From assembly GCA_027919835.1 (NCBI GenBank), contig JANVFP010000030.1, positions 124,001 through 188,000 of the forward strand: a DNA stretch of 64,000 bases, read 5' to 3'. Position 1 is the first letter of the stretch; each line of letters opens with the position of its first letter. The position numbers and the translations under genes were made by a program. Under the pieces are notes generated by a model. That model worked only from the letters and a program-made list of their open reading frames with translations. It did no database searches and was not told the origin of the DNA. This stretch comes from Lentinula raphanica (Eukaryota; Basidiomycota; Agaricomycetes; Agaricales; Omphalotaceae). Shown piece after piece: positions 29,845 to 42,055 of this stretch.

Positions 29845-32800
29845 TTGGCCCGGCAAGAGTTGGGTGGTCAAGAAGACGCTTTTGAGAGCGTTCTTGTCGA
29901 TGAGCAGTCAACAGAGCGTTATCCTTCCTAGGTGAACGACCCTGGTGTCTGGGCTTGTACGGTGCAAAAGAATACGAGGAGGGGGGTATATCGAACGTTG
30001 AGAACAGTCACTGTGCTGAGCGACTGCTGACTGTGTGAAAAGACTTCCTAAAATAGGTTAGGAAGTCTAAGGGGTGGCGGCAGCAGCAGTCGGAGAGGAA
30101 AGGACACTGAGCTTCGCATATTCTCTTCTACCATGGCAGTAAAGTCTTAAGGAAAGGACGGGTCCGGCAAGTTGCCTTTATCTCTTGGTACATCATCCCG
30201 CCGGAATCGAATTTGGATCGGCGTTACCTCCTTCTCGGCCATTTTCAGATCGTGTCAAGAATGAATATCTCTATTAGCCCTGTCTTCCATCCAACAACAA
30301 ACCGAAAGAACGTCTCATGATGCTATTTTGAGCCGCTTACCCCCTTCCTTCTATCCTGTGCTACTCCCCGCACAGATGTCTATTCATTTGATGCGCGAAT
30401 GAAATCCCTTGTATGTTCTCATGAGGATTTCCCGATTTTCCCCTGATTCCAAGGAACCAGTGCATTGACCGGGACATGGCAATCGTCGTTTTCATTTGTC
30501 CATAGCCTTGGCATGGTTGAGTATAATCTGGAAATTGGACCTACCTATTTCACGCACTTGAGAGTTCCCGTGTTGAATGGGGTCCACACAGAACTCATTA
30601 AGATTCAAGAATACTCACAGACGATCCGACCGCGGATTTTTCTCAGCTCGTATGTAGCTCAATCTCCTGGTTACGTGGCAGATGTTATGTGCTATGCACA
30701 GCATTCACAAGGACAACAATCATTCCTCCCATACCGTCTTATACCGTTCACTGGGCCGACTGGATCGAACACAGGTGACAAAAAACGAACTGGCTGCATT
30801 GGTCGAACCGATACGATGAGCCTCGATGTACAATGTGGATAATCCCGATGTCAACATCGAACAACCTTTTTGGCTTTCGGAGGAATGCTCGCGGTATCAT
30901 CTATCATCATGCGTGCATGCGACCTAGCTGCACGGCATCCGCCATCCGGGACAACTTTGAATTGGTGTTATCGCCTGATGTCGCTCATCAGTGACTAGAA
31001 CATGCATCATAAACGAGGACGACAATGTGTCGTCGAAGATACCCACCTTCCGAAGGTCAATGTCCTGTGATTCTTTGAGTTCCGAGTGATGCGCGAGAGA
31101 GAAGGGTAAATGCAAATGATTCGAAATTTAAGGCCTTGTTCGGACATGATAGCAAGGTACGTTGGTGCCGCAAGACTCGGAGGGATTTTACGAATCTAGC
31201 ACCAGTCTAGCGCCACGTATGGTATCAAGAGGGCGGTGATCGCTGATACCGACAATTCAATCATCCTACTGGCCAGTCGGGACTCGGTAGCTGTTGGTAC
31301 TACATAGTTAGTCAGTGTCTCCGTTGGGAAGATACCTATTCTGGATCAATAGTTTCTGCCACTGAGTCTGCGGCTGGCTTTATAAGATCAGAGGGGCACA
31401 GGATCAGAAAAAATCGGGTTCAGTCGCAGAAATAAGCCCCATTACGGGAACGATGGTTTACATGCATACCTGACCTCCCCGGAGTTTTGATTGGACATAG
31501 TATACGAAGGCCAAAGCAGGGGCCGTTCAATCAGATCTGGAGTCAAAGTTGTTGAGCAATGAGAATAACGATCTGAGTGGAAGGGACGGAACGAACCAAC
31601 GAGTCATACGCCCAACTACGGGTGCATGGGCATGGGCAAAAAGATCCTTCGTAAGGACTAGAGTAACGAGATACCTTGTGTGCGAAGAAGATTCAAGTTC
31701 ATTGAATGAAAGACGCTGTGATATTATTACCGATATAGTCCAGGTTACGCATCAGCGTCCTTATGGACATCACTCTGTGGCTTCCAAAAAGCCGAGTGGG
31801 TATAAACTATATGTAAAGGCGCAAGAATCAGTTTACATTGAACTTACCGGAGGGAAATTTGGAGTCTGAAGACACTCAGTGCACACAAGAGCTGAACTTG
31901 AAAGTGGCACAGAAGAGAAAAGATCAGTGTTTCCAGAAGTTACGCCGCTTGGCATTCCTACATCTGCGATACGCGTCGTCGCGCGTTGGGTAGCTGGCCA
32001 AAGGCGCTGAGCATATTAACGACGCGAGTCCGAATTTCTATAGTCTAGAAAACTGTTCGTCAGTATGAGCATAAGCAAAAGTTCAAGATAGACTCTGCAT
32101 AGTAAGAATACAAACGAGTTGGGACCCACTTTTACTCAATTGCGGCTTCCTAATTCTCTGCAGGCTGCGATGCGTTTCTGAAGAACATCGCCCGATCGCG
32201 AGAGGTGAAGAGGTGTTTGCGTCATAGACAGTAGCTTGAGCCCGTGAGAAGCAAGATTACGTCAGCCAAAGTAGATATATAAACACGCCCAACTCTTTTC
32301 TTCTTTTCCATCATCGTAGACCAAAAGCCGCGACACTCGTTCCACACAGAACTTCCAGTTTTTCTTCGCGAGTGGGCTAAGGTCTGAGTATATGCTCCCT
32401 CGATAGGCTCTAGCTGGGCCTGGCTGTAACACGCCACATGACTTATCAGAAAATCGCCTGGTGTCCTTTCCTTCCAAAGACCTTTGTATTCGTACGAAGC
32501 GAGGATCTCGAGGATGTCGGGCTTGGAACTGTCATGGAGCTTGGGCGCATCCATCTCAATATCTCTTCTTGTCTTCCTCTACATACATCCAGGTGCTCCT
32601 TCCCGGAGTGCGAGTTGGATTGTGTCAGCGCAGCGCTAGACCCTTGCTTGTTAGCGTTCATCTAGCGATGAATGCTTTCCTGTTCGTCAACATCGCTTCC
32701 GAGGTCGCTATATTGCTATCGTGCAATATTTGACTAGTCTGAAACTGGTGCTTCCGAAGCACGGTTGCGCAACCACAGGTGGTACTCTATCGATATCGAT

Positions 32801-33829
32801 TTCAAGCCCCCGGGGCAAATCTCTTTCGCCATATCGTGGCTCTCTTCGTCTGCAGACGCTTGCTGCACCAGATATGCATATGCATTCGGGTATGACGGAC
32901 GCACCGTATACCTCGCTACTTCGCTACGCTACTATGCTACGCTAAGCTATGACAGCTAAGCAACGCTACGCTACGCTACTTTACACCCCTGTCGAGCCGG
33001 ACGAACCCGGTCGCAAATGCCCGTTGTGGTGTTTGTTATTCCTCGGGAGTGGTGTTGATCAGATGTATGGGAGGAGACAGGATTCAAGAGATGTTGGATG
33101 GTTGCGCCCTTTAGTGCACTTCGTGGCGCACATGTGGCTTTGGACACGTTTTAGGACGTGTCTGGATGCCCTGTGTAACTCGATTCAGACTACTCTTGGT
33201 CTACCATGTCCTCTTCAATTTTTCACCTGCCTGCCTCTTTCGAGAGGACTGTATTGTGTACATGATGGATCATTGTCAATGTCGGTCAGTCTTCTACTAT
33301 TGCAGACTATCACTTATTGACATCATCTTTGCAGTTCTTTGGGCATCTTTGTATATCAAGGTCTGTGCAACTGTCCTGTATCTACATAGTCAGACATGTA
33401 ATATTCTGTTGCATACGAAGAAAATATATTCTTTTGACACGGTCTTCATGTGCGCTAGATGAAATATGCTGCTCCAAGTTCGCAATGGGTCAGCAGGGTG
33501 AAGTTCGATGTCAAAGATAGCATCATCGATTCAGCGTTTCTCGTTTCCTGGTCAGTGGTCTTGACATATCAATTCGCATAGTGATTACGATGAACGTTGT
33601 GAGGATTCGGGGTGGACAGTGAGGAATTGGAGTATCCCGCAAATGCTGCATATGGTACTTTTAACAAAGAACTGTTCCCTTTCGATGACTGTATATACAA
33701 GATCTGCAAAACCAAAAAGCAATTATCAAAAATAATCAACGCTGCAGTGTCAAGTCAAATAGAACGGTCCAGCACGTCAAGATGCAAGATACGAAATGTA
33801 CAAAAAGAGAGCTCGGCTCCAAAAAAAAA
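29845..33829. other. 4-kb region without a recognisable gene
   Basis: It holds the promoter side of the SS18-like gene and the 3' side of the JmjC gene. Open frames of up to 125 codons (for example 30465-30842 plus, 31549-31869 plus, 32222-32554 minus) show no domain, no consistent splice joins and no biased composition. No transposon ends or tRNA were found. It could hold a fast-evolving or non-coding gene, but nothing can be claimed. Confidence 0.5.
32911..32987. repeat. Imperfect tandem repeat of a 5-bp GCTAC/GCTAA unit
   Basis: CTCGCTACTTCGCTACGCTA and the following bases repeat GCTAC, with single-base variants, for about 75 bp. It is a decayed microsatellite in the gene-poor region. Confidence 0.75.
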
Positions 33830-36800
33830 TCAATCAACAATGTCTTCGCGACTATTTCGCGTCGGTGATCCATTCATCTGATGCCTCTTACGCTCTTCCA
33901 ACTGCTGGCAACAAGAAAGCCACGCGAACCACATCATAGTCTTGAGTTGCAACACGTCCTCCTTCCACACCTTACTCTGATTCTGCTCCCTGAATTCTTG
34001 CGTGAGCTTTTCGCATCTTTGGACATTTTCCGGTGAAACGAAGTCTACGGCCACTTTGATACAATCGGCCAGGTTGCACACCTAGACAAATCAGAGGAGG
34101 ATGAGAGGTCAGTCGTCTAGTCGTCGATGTCGCTGGGTGAAGATCATTAACCACTCGCCTGATGAGCACATCCAGCTGGGATGAAGATTGCTTCGCCGGG
34201 CCTCTGGTAGACTCTATAGCTGTAAACACCCAACTCCTCCGCCAACTCCTTCCTCATCACCTCGTTCAGATACACCTGTTGACCATGAATAGGATCCATC
34301 GGCGTGCTCCCCGCTGGAAGCTTCTTCTTCAGGTAAACCCGAAGCTTTGCGGAATCTTCAGGACGGAAGAGATCCCAAGCAGCACAACCAGGAGAACCGT
34401 CTGGACAGTCCGAGGCATATGTCATGACGTTCAACGCGTCAGCCATGTCCATGTGTAGTCGCGTGGTGCCTTTGGAACCCTGGTCTTGATAAGATGCCAT
34501 CGCGTTGTACATTTTGGGACCTGCATGGTGAACACAACATATCAATCAGAACAAGATGTCATCCCAGAGAGTCTTTGTTTGTGCCCATGGCATATACTCA
34601 CCGAGATCAGGTGCAACTGCATTTCGCGGAAAATGTGATGCTATGTTCAGTTTCCCATCCCGTCGAACGTAGTCCGGGATTGGAACCGCTTGTGAAAAAT
34701 CCTCGTATAGCTCTGGAAATGTAATCTTGAAATCCGCCGAGGATGGCCAGTCTTTCAATTTCCAGATGTCGCCTTTATCGCTGATACTACCAGGTCGAGT
34801 TTGATCATTGAGATCAGAAGAGCCTTCTGAACTGGAACCACCTTCTGGTGGGGCAGTCTGTCTCTCCGCGTACTTTCCAAACTGCGAAAAGAATTCGCCT
34901 ACGGTGACACGCCTGTTCGTGTCCTTCTGGCACTCAATGATCAAGCAGCCTTGGTCGCCGTATTCTTTGATGAAGTACTCTGGCGTCCAGCGGATGCGGA
35001 AACGCTGACCAACCTCCCTGACAAGTATCGGTGTACTCTTTTTCCATATCCTCTGGAACACGGTCGAAGTAAGAGCGTCAAAAGAGTACACGGGGATCTG
35101 GTGCAACGGGATCTCCGAGCAGTGAGAGGGTGGTAGATATAGATCGTGTGATATGGTAGAAGAAGATTGGGGTGCAGGTGTTGCGTCAGATATAGAATGG
35201 ATGGATTGTGAATGAATGGATAACGAAGATGTTGGCTGTGGGACACCTGCCTCGCTTCCGTGGAGTGGATCATGATAGTGACTATATTCGTAACGTGGAG
35301 GTTGAGATTGGGAAAGATCAGATGTTCCTGTAGGGTATGGTTCTTGGATGGACTGTTGCGATTGGGAGGACTGAGGTTGTTGGTGATTCAGTAGTGAAGA
35401 CAGATGACCGTGCGCGGTCTGTAGCTGGGAAACGTATGGCTGCTGTTGGGGATACGATTGCGTAGAATATTGATAGGGACGATATGGTTGATTGTAGTAC
35501 GATTGCTGTTCTGGATCAAGTTGCCCATTAGGGTACGGCCTCTCCTTCTCGGGTCCCGCGGAGGCGAAAGCAGTAGAAGGAGGAACACCAATCTCTGGAG
35601 GCGTGTCCACACCGGTGCTATCCGATGCAGTCGAACTCCTGGACTGTGGCACACCGTTGTCCCAACGCTCATCTGACGTACGGTCCTCTTGTTGTTCCTC
35701 TTGCAGAACTGCTTTCATGTCTCGTATAGCTTCTTCCAACTCTCGTAGACAGAACCTAGATACGGGTGTGAACTCTGCCGCGCGGTGCTCTGCTCGTTTT
35801 GTACAACTGAGGAAAAAAGGTTTTGAATGGTTTTGTTTTTCTTTGAGAGACTGCTGAGCTGCGATCCGTGCAGCCATTTGAGCTTCTAGTTCAGGAGTCA
35901 TAGATGAGTTCGATCTTCGAAGGTCGGCATTAGGATCGGATGTGAGGGCGACGATTTCTTCGTAGCAATCTGCGCAGGCTTCCCGGCCACATAGACGACA
36001 CATCCAAGAGCAACAAAAGAGAGACGTCATACAGGTATCTGCAGCTGATGATCAGAACGGAGTGAGTCGCTCAGATCCTGATGTGCTTACCGCAGGTGGC
36101 TCGCACATCACTTTCTCGGGGTCGGTATATGATCTGTTGTGTATTGACATGTTTTTGCTCCTGGAGTAAAATGGGTAACACTTGTTTCGCCGTAACTCGC
36201 TGTAAACAAGGGATCAATCAGTGAAAGTGGATGCTACAATGTGAACGAAGCTCACCATTGTCCGTTGTAAATCTTTATCACTCAACTCTGCATTCCAAAC
36301 CTTTGGGAATTCCATCGCCTGCTTTTCTGCCTTTTGATTATTCACGAAACCCATCCCAACAACCTCCTTTTTCTCGTTCTTCATGAATATCCGGATGCCT
36401 TGAAAGCGGCAAGTATCTCCTGCCCAGCGACGAGTACAGGAGACACATCGAGGAAAATCTTCTACTTTGTATTTGGAGGACATACATCTAGCCGTTTGTA
36501 GCTCTGGAGTCAGTGTAGCAGCGCCGAAAGCGGTGGATTCTTCTGCTTGAAGCATTCGCATGCGGTCTGTAGAAAGGAATGAGCAATAAGAAACAATGCG
36601 AGAGTATACTCTTGAAACACACTTTCTGAAATCGGCTCTTGATTTTTCTCGGGGACGTAAGTTACGCCTGGAACGAGGTAGGCTGTAGAGGCAATAGAGA
36701 TGAGCAACTGTTGTCCGATGAAACTGATGATGAGTTGCTCACCATTCTGAGCTTGAAGAGCTGCAGTCTCACTCCGCTTCTTCTTGGTGAAACCACGTTT

Positions 36801-37544
36801 AGAGGGAGTCGCTGAAGATTAAAGTTAAGTGAAAAGGGACGTTCAATAACAAACGAATACACACTGGACGGCGGCTTCTTAGCTTTTTTCGGTTGCGACG
36901 GTTCATTCTCCTCTGGCGGTGAGGTTCTCTTCCTCGAAGAAGTTGCCCCAGATTGCTGATCATTCGCGTTGTGCGGATTTGGGGCGGCAGTAGGACTAAG
37001 ATTTTGAGCTAGAATGCGTGACGAAACACGCTCAGTCATTTGAAGCTGTGAATGTGGATTTTGACCGGGATCATAGTACATGGTAGGATGATGGTGGTTG
37101 TGGTTCAAGAACGCGCTTGGACTGACATGCGGAAGTTGGTTTGGGTAATCGCGATCGGCTGATACGGCTGACTTGAATGAGCGACCCTGACTCGTTGTTT
37201 ATGGCCTAAAACTCTGACTCACCAGCTGGTTGTGCTCGTTCTCCGTTCGTTTCCCACCGCTCCATCGTTCCAGTGGTATAGTATTCATCAGTCGCGTATT
37301 CATCCCGCGATGACGACCTTCCGGTATGATTTCTGGAATCCCACTGCCGCTGAGAAGGGAGTCCATGACCAACGCTAATGCTTCGGTAGTTGTATCCTGG
37401 TGAATTTTCTCCTAAATCCGGGAACTCTACAGGCCTTAAATTCTGTGCTTCAGGATTCAGTATCTGCGAGAGCTCCGTCTTCTTGTGAGTCGTTGATATT
37501 GGGCCCCTGTTGAACAGCATCTGAGCTTGGTGGCTAATCGACAT
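33830..37544 (-). CDS. JmjC histone demethylase with Zn-finger region, KDM3/JMJD1 type
   Basis: Exons with checked frame are (from about 37187) to 36865, 36811-36743, 36682-36623, 36566-36256, 36199-36091, 36038-34602, 34520-34159 and 34081-33830. A first exon, 37544-37223, precedes them. Two cysteine-rich blocks come first: RCVSCTRRWAGDTCRF and ATCDTCMTSLFCCSWMCRLCGREACADCYEE. The JmjC domain is C-terminal: HQIPVYSFDALTSTVFQRIW, then TRLHMDMADALN (the HxD iron ligands) and FIPAGCAHQVCNLADC (distal His). This order is that of KDM3/JMJD1 H3K9 demethylases, which use Fe(II) and 2-oxoglutarate. The last intron has a GC donor (CAG|GCGAGT). The first intron is unresolved: GT at 37222 is clear, but acceptors that keep the frame give an intron of only 31 nt or one of 214 nt. 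The full protein is about 1,080 aa. Confidence 0.9.
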
Positions 37545-40298
37545 GCTGGGTTAGCCTGCGTCGGATGCCTCACAACGAACGAGGTAAGGAAAGCAAGTTG
37601 AACGTTCACTAACAAGAACGAGGCGTTATCAATCGATTTTTACACAAGAATATCTGATGGTATGAAAGGTGGGATCAATCGGGCTTTCAATTCTAAACTC
37701 TCTTCAGTCTTCACCATGCCATATGTGGTGGTCAGAGCAAATATGAAAGTCCAAAACTGCTCAAAGATGATCCTTGCCTGTGCCAATTCTTCTAACACGG
37801 TTAATATTCAATACTCTTTGGGCGTATCCTGGTCTAATCTATTGAGCAGGATTTAACCTTTGTACGCCTCTGGGAAAAGCACTCGATTTCGCTCCTGTCA
37901 GCTCCTGTCGAAGAGGATGAAACCTTCCCGCACTGAATGCTAGTGGGACACCATGCTAGGCAATCGATCTATATTTTGTACCTGCGGTGGGTCTCGGTTG
38001 TAACTCAGAAACTGAACCCAGACTGAACCTTTCCCATTACCTCAGTGTCGCTAGGCACATGGAAGTGAGAGCTACTTTCAGTGGTGGGACCGTCCGTTAT
38101 GACGGCTGAGAAAGCGGTACCTTGGTTGGCATCCAGTTGCTGACTGTCCCGTAGGCTTCGTTTTGAATCACCAGAAGAAATTCGAAGAAGTTGAATAGAC
38201 GAGGCGGGTGCTATAAGTACAATATTCCTCTGCGAACGGCCATTGACTTCAAACTCAAGATTCACCAGAAAAGAATATGGGGGACGAATCTGTTTGTGGA
38301 TCAGAACATGTGGGCGGTATCTGAAACCCTGTTTTTTTATCGTTGTGACTTACTAGAACAAATGCTTTCACTAGGCCTACTTCTTGGAGTTACCTTCATC
38401 TTGAACTTTGAAGTTGTCATGATCGCAGATAAGTCTTGTGAAAAGCATACGCACGGAATAAGGTAGAAATTGAGCTCTCAAAACATCTGTTCTAATTTTT
38501 CGCAATTGAAATCATCTAACAGTGTCTTTCCCCGTGTTTCCCCAGTGGAATAAGTATACGTACATCATACATGTTGTCTCACTCCGTTCTAGGGTCCAGG
38601 ACCTGCAGCCTTGGCCTGGTACAGCCCAGTGGTGCGAAACTCCGAATTGCACTCTATCAACGCGGTATGATCATGTCAGCCTTCACTGGTAAACGCGGGC
38701 CGTTTACCTCGAGGATACACAATCAATGGCCTGAAATCATCACGGGTACGGCTGAAGGCAAACGCAGTCGGTTTTAGCTGTAGTTCCTGCGCGGTGTAGA
38801 ACTCGGTCTAAATGATTTGGAGATGACTCACTGCTAACAGCATCCGATTCGAAAACTCCCAACCTCTCCGAACAGTCTTTTCTCTTGGCAAGTTTGAGAC
38901 GATTTTAGACTGAGGCGGTTCAAAGTCGACTCTCGACATTCGCTAATGGATCTCCTCGATCCCAGTCGATCATGCACAGAGAAGTTCAATTTGGGTGTGC
39001 CCGATGCCTGAGTTGCTCTATACTAAGTAGGAATCTTTCCTCTTCCTTTCTTCTCTCAGAAACCAGCTTCTCATTCAGAACCCAGTTTGATTTAATTCAA
39101 CCATGAATGTAAAAAAAGTGACCAAGGTTTGCGATATTTCAAGATCAAGGGGCCTGCTAACATTATCCCGCATAGCTCGGAAAATTCCTATGGCAAAGGA
39201 GGTATCTGAAGGGTGCGGTCTGAAGTAATACCTTCACCATCTTTGGGGGACGATCACTAGTAGCAAATCTTCGGGGTTCGCACCGCATCTACCATGCATC
39301 ACATCTTGGCAATACCTTCCTCGAAGCTTACCAGAACAGTCCAGCATCATGAACGTCCTTATAAACGCGGTCTATACTTTCTTCCTTGTTAGGGCATCCA
39401 AGAGAACCGGGGAATGCCTCAGCCTGCACATAGACGGAACCGTTAGTAAAGTCACCGCGAACCTACTAAGTAGCAATTTTGTTCAGCTTCCTTTGAGCGC
39501 CGGTGCAGCTCGATCACTTTCAAGTAGGCGAGGAGGCGACTTCATTGACATTATTTTATAGAACTGCCAAGTGCTTACACCTGCGCGTTCGGGGTTTGAA
39601 GGAGGCTGAGGAAGGAGGTCGCGGGGATCGAAACACACTGAAAATGATCGAGTCGGACAGGATAAAATCTGTTCAACTTCCGCTGGTGTTATACCAACGA
39701 TGATGACACGATCCTCGTTCTCCAGGATCTACTGTATATTACTGTCAAGCACCAGTCGAATTATGTTCGTTACCACGATGTGCTGCCGCCGTGATGCAGT
39801 TTCTCATACTCATGAATGCAACCTTGATTATTGTAACAATTTCTGCCACAGTCTTCCAGTGCCCGTGCTTGTCTATATACGCTGAACAGCATGAACGTCT
39901 TTCACGGCTCGAAGAGGACCTCACTTAGCATGATTTTGTACTTACTAGGAACTCGAAAATGAAGTTCATGCAATTCAGCATATCTTCGGCGCTTATCACA
40001 TCCCCACGTGGGCTTACTCAAGCATAGCTGAACCTTGTCCGTCTCGTTTGAAGCTAGTGTTTCCAAAATCTGCTCAACCTCGAAAAAGTGAGGATTCAAC
40101 TCGATTCTATTTAAAAAGTGTGCTGTATCCTCGGTTGGACGCTCCTACGAGACTGTATCTTCGAATTGGAGCAGATTGGATGGTTTTGAGAGTTGGATTG
40201 GCGAAGTGATGGATGGATGATGCCCTACCGTCTCGACTTCTCGCATTTCTTCCCATATGTCGATATTCAGCTTGCTTACGGTCCACATAGGATAAAAC
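37545..40298. other. 2.75-kb region without a recognisable gene
   Basis: It contains the promoters of the JmjC gene (left) and uL2 (right). Open frames of 60-90 codons on both strands (for example 38005-38265 minus, 38191-38466 plus, 38571-38777 plus) have no recognisable features or splice partners. No repeat ends or RNA genes were seen. Confidence 0.5.
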
Positions 40299-41273
40299 AT
40301 GGGTCGGGTCATCCGCGCGCAGAGAAGGTCGCATGCCATCGTACGTTGAATGCAGCACTGGATTCTAAATACTTTTTGCTAATTTCGAACAGTTCAAATC
40401 CCACACCCATCATAACAAAGCACCAGCACAATTGAGGAAGCTGGACTACGCTGAGCGAAATGGCTACATCCGTGGTATCGTAAAAGAAATCATCCACGAC
40501 GCTGGACGGTGCGTTTTCAGATCTACATCGAAATTTGTCGATACTCAATTGCACTGACAGTGGTGCCCCTCTTGCCCGTGTTGTTTTTCGCGATCCCTAC
40601 CGATACAAACTTCGCAAGGAGACATTCATTGCTACTGAGGGTCTCCACACTGGTGCTTTTGTCTACTGCGGAAAGAAAGCACAACTTGTGGTCGGAAACG
40701 TACTTCCCATCTCTCAATGCCCGGAAGGTACCATTGTTTGCAATGTTGAAGAGAAGGTTGGCGATCGTGGTGCTTTGGCAAGGACGTCTGGAAACTATGC
40801 CACCGTTATCGGACACTCCCCTGACGACAACAAGACGAGAATTAGATTACCATCTGGAGCGAAGAAGACAGTCTCAGGTGGGGCTCGTGCCACCGTCGGT
40901 ATTGTTGCTGGAGGTGGACGAATTGACAAGCCTTTGCTGAAGGCCGGTAGGGCATACCACAAATACAAGGCCAAGCGTTACAAGTACGGATTTCCGCTTT
41001 ATTCGCTGATCATCTTGCTGATTATCTTGTTGCAGCTGGCCTCGTACTCGTGGTGTTGCTATGAACCCGTTGACCATCCTCATGGTGGTGGTAACCATCA
41101 ACACATCGGTAAAGCCTCCACCATGGCTCGCTCCGCTGTTCCTGGTCAGAAAGTCGGTCTTATTGCTGCTCGTCGGGTAAGTTTCTCTATCGCTATGCAT
41201 CTATACTTAGCCTCATTGTCGTGTTCGAAAGACTGGTCTGTTGCGTGGTACCGTCAAAGTCAAGGAAGTTTAG
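40299..41273 (+). CDS. RPL2: 60S ribosomal protein uL2, with a one-base frameshift in this sequence
   Basis: Exons 40299-40340, 40393-40508, 40561-40983, 41036-41176 and 41232-41273. The protein begins [14 protein letters not shown] and continues [114 protein letters not shown] and [14 protein letters not shown]. This is the whole of uL2 (yeast Rpl2, human RPL8), a core protein of the 60S peptidyl-transferase region, with the conserved HPHGGG loop intact. The reading frame shifts in exon 4: ATGAACCCGTTGAC at 41061-41074 has three Cs where the conserved MNPVD needs four. With that base the exons give 254 aa, the yeast length. A sequencing or assembly error is the likeliest cause. Confidence 0.95.
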
Positions 41274-42055
41274 ATCGGCCATTGATCGTGTCTTGCTTTA
41301 CTCGTACTCCTCATGTCATCCACGGTTCCGCAAAATGTATGCTCTTATGGCAATATGCGTGTTTATGTCTACAAGTTTCAGGTTCTTCAGAGGTATCTGC
41401 AATCTAATCTCGCGTTGCCGCGCAAGGTATGATGATGGCGTCTTAAATTCTCACAATGAGAGACCTCCATAAACTAACACTGAAGAGTGTTAGGACAAGA
41501 AACATTCATTACATCGATTTGTTGAATGTCAACTCATTCCTTCTGTGCCCACAAAATAGGAGTAGACATTCATGAAAAGTATCATCCTCAGGTAGGATCT
41601 ACATTTATAGAAGGATCAAGGAGGGCAATGCCTTAAGCCAACGACATCAAGCAAAATAATCCAAACAATGTTAGAAAGTAAACGAAAAAGAATCAAGACC
41701 CAGAAAAGATGAAGGTAATAGTGCATGTGTGTGGTGGTGTGCGATGTGCAATGTGTTATCAAGCGAACAGAAATGGATCCAACGACTCCCCAAGCCCCAC
41801 GTGTATAATGCTATAAGAGAAGTTATAGGATTCCGAAATGTATAAAGAGTATGGGAAAAATGACCAGTGTACATTGCGATGATAGAGAAAAAAGAAAAAT
41901 GGGACGAGCATAAAGAATCTGAGTGTAAAAACTCAGGTGGTGTGTGATTGAGACCTCTGCTGGCGCGAAGTAGGGTTATACCAGAACTGGGCAGTCTTCT
42001 GAAAGGTCAAATAAAGCCACAGCAGCTCGATCCATCCGAAGGCCGCCCAATCCCG
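41274..42055. other. Intergenic region between convergent uL2 and SSK1
   Basis: About 780 bp with A/G-rich and GTGTGTGG-type stretches (41700-41760) and no supported gene. It holds both 3' UTRs. Confidence 0.5.
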
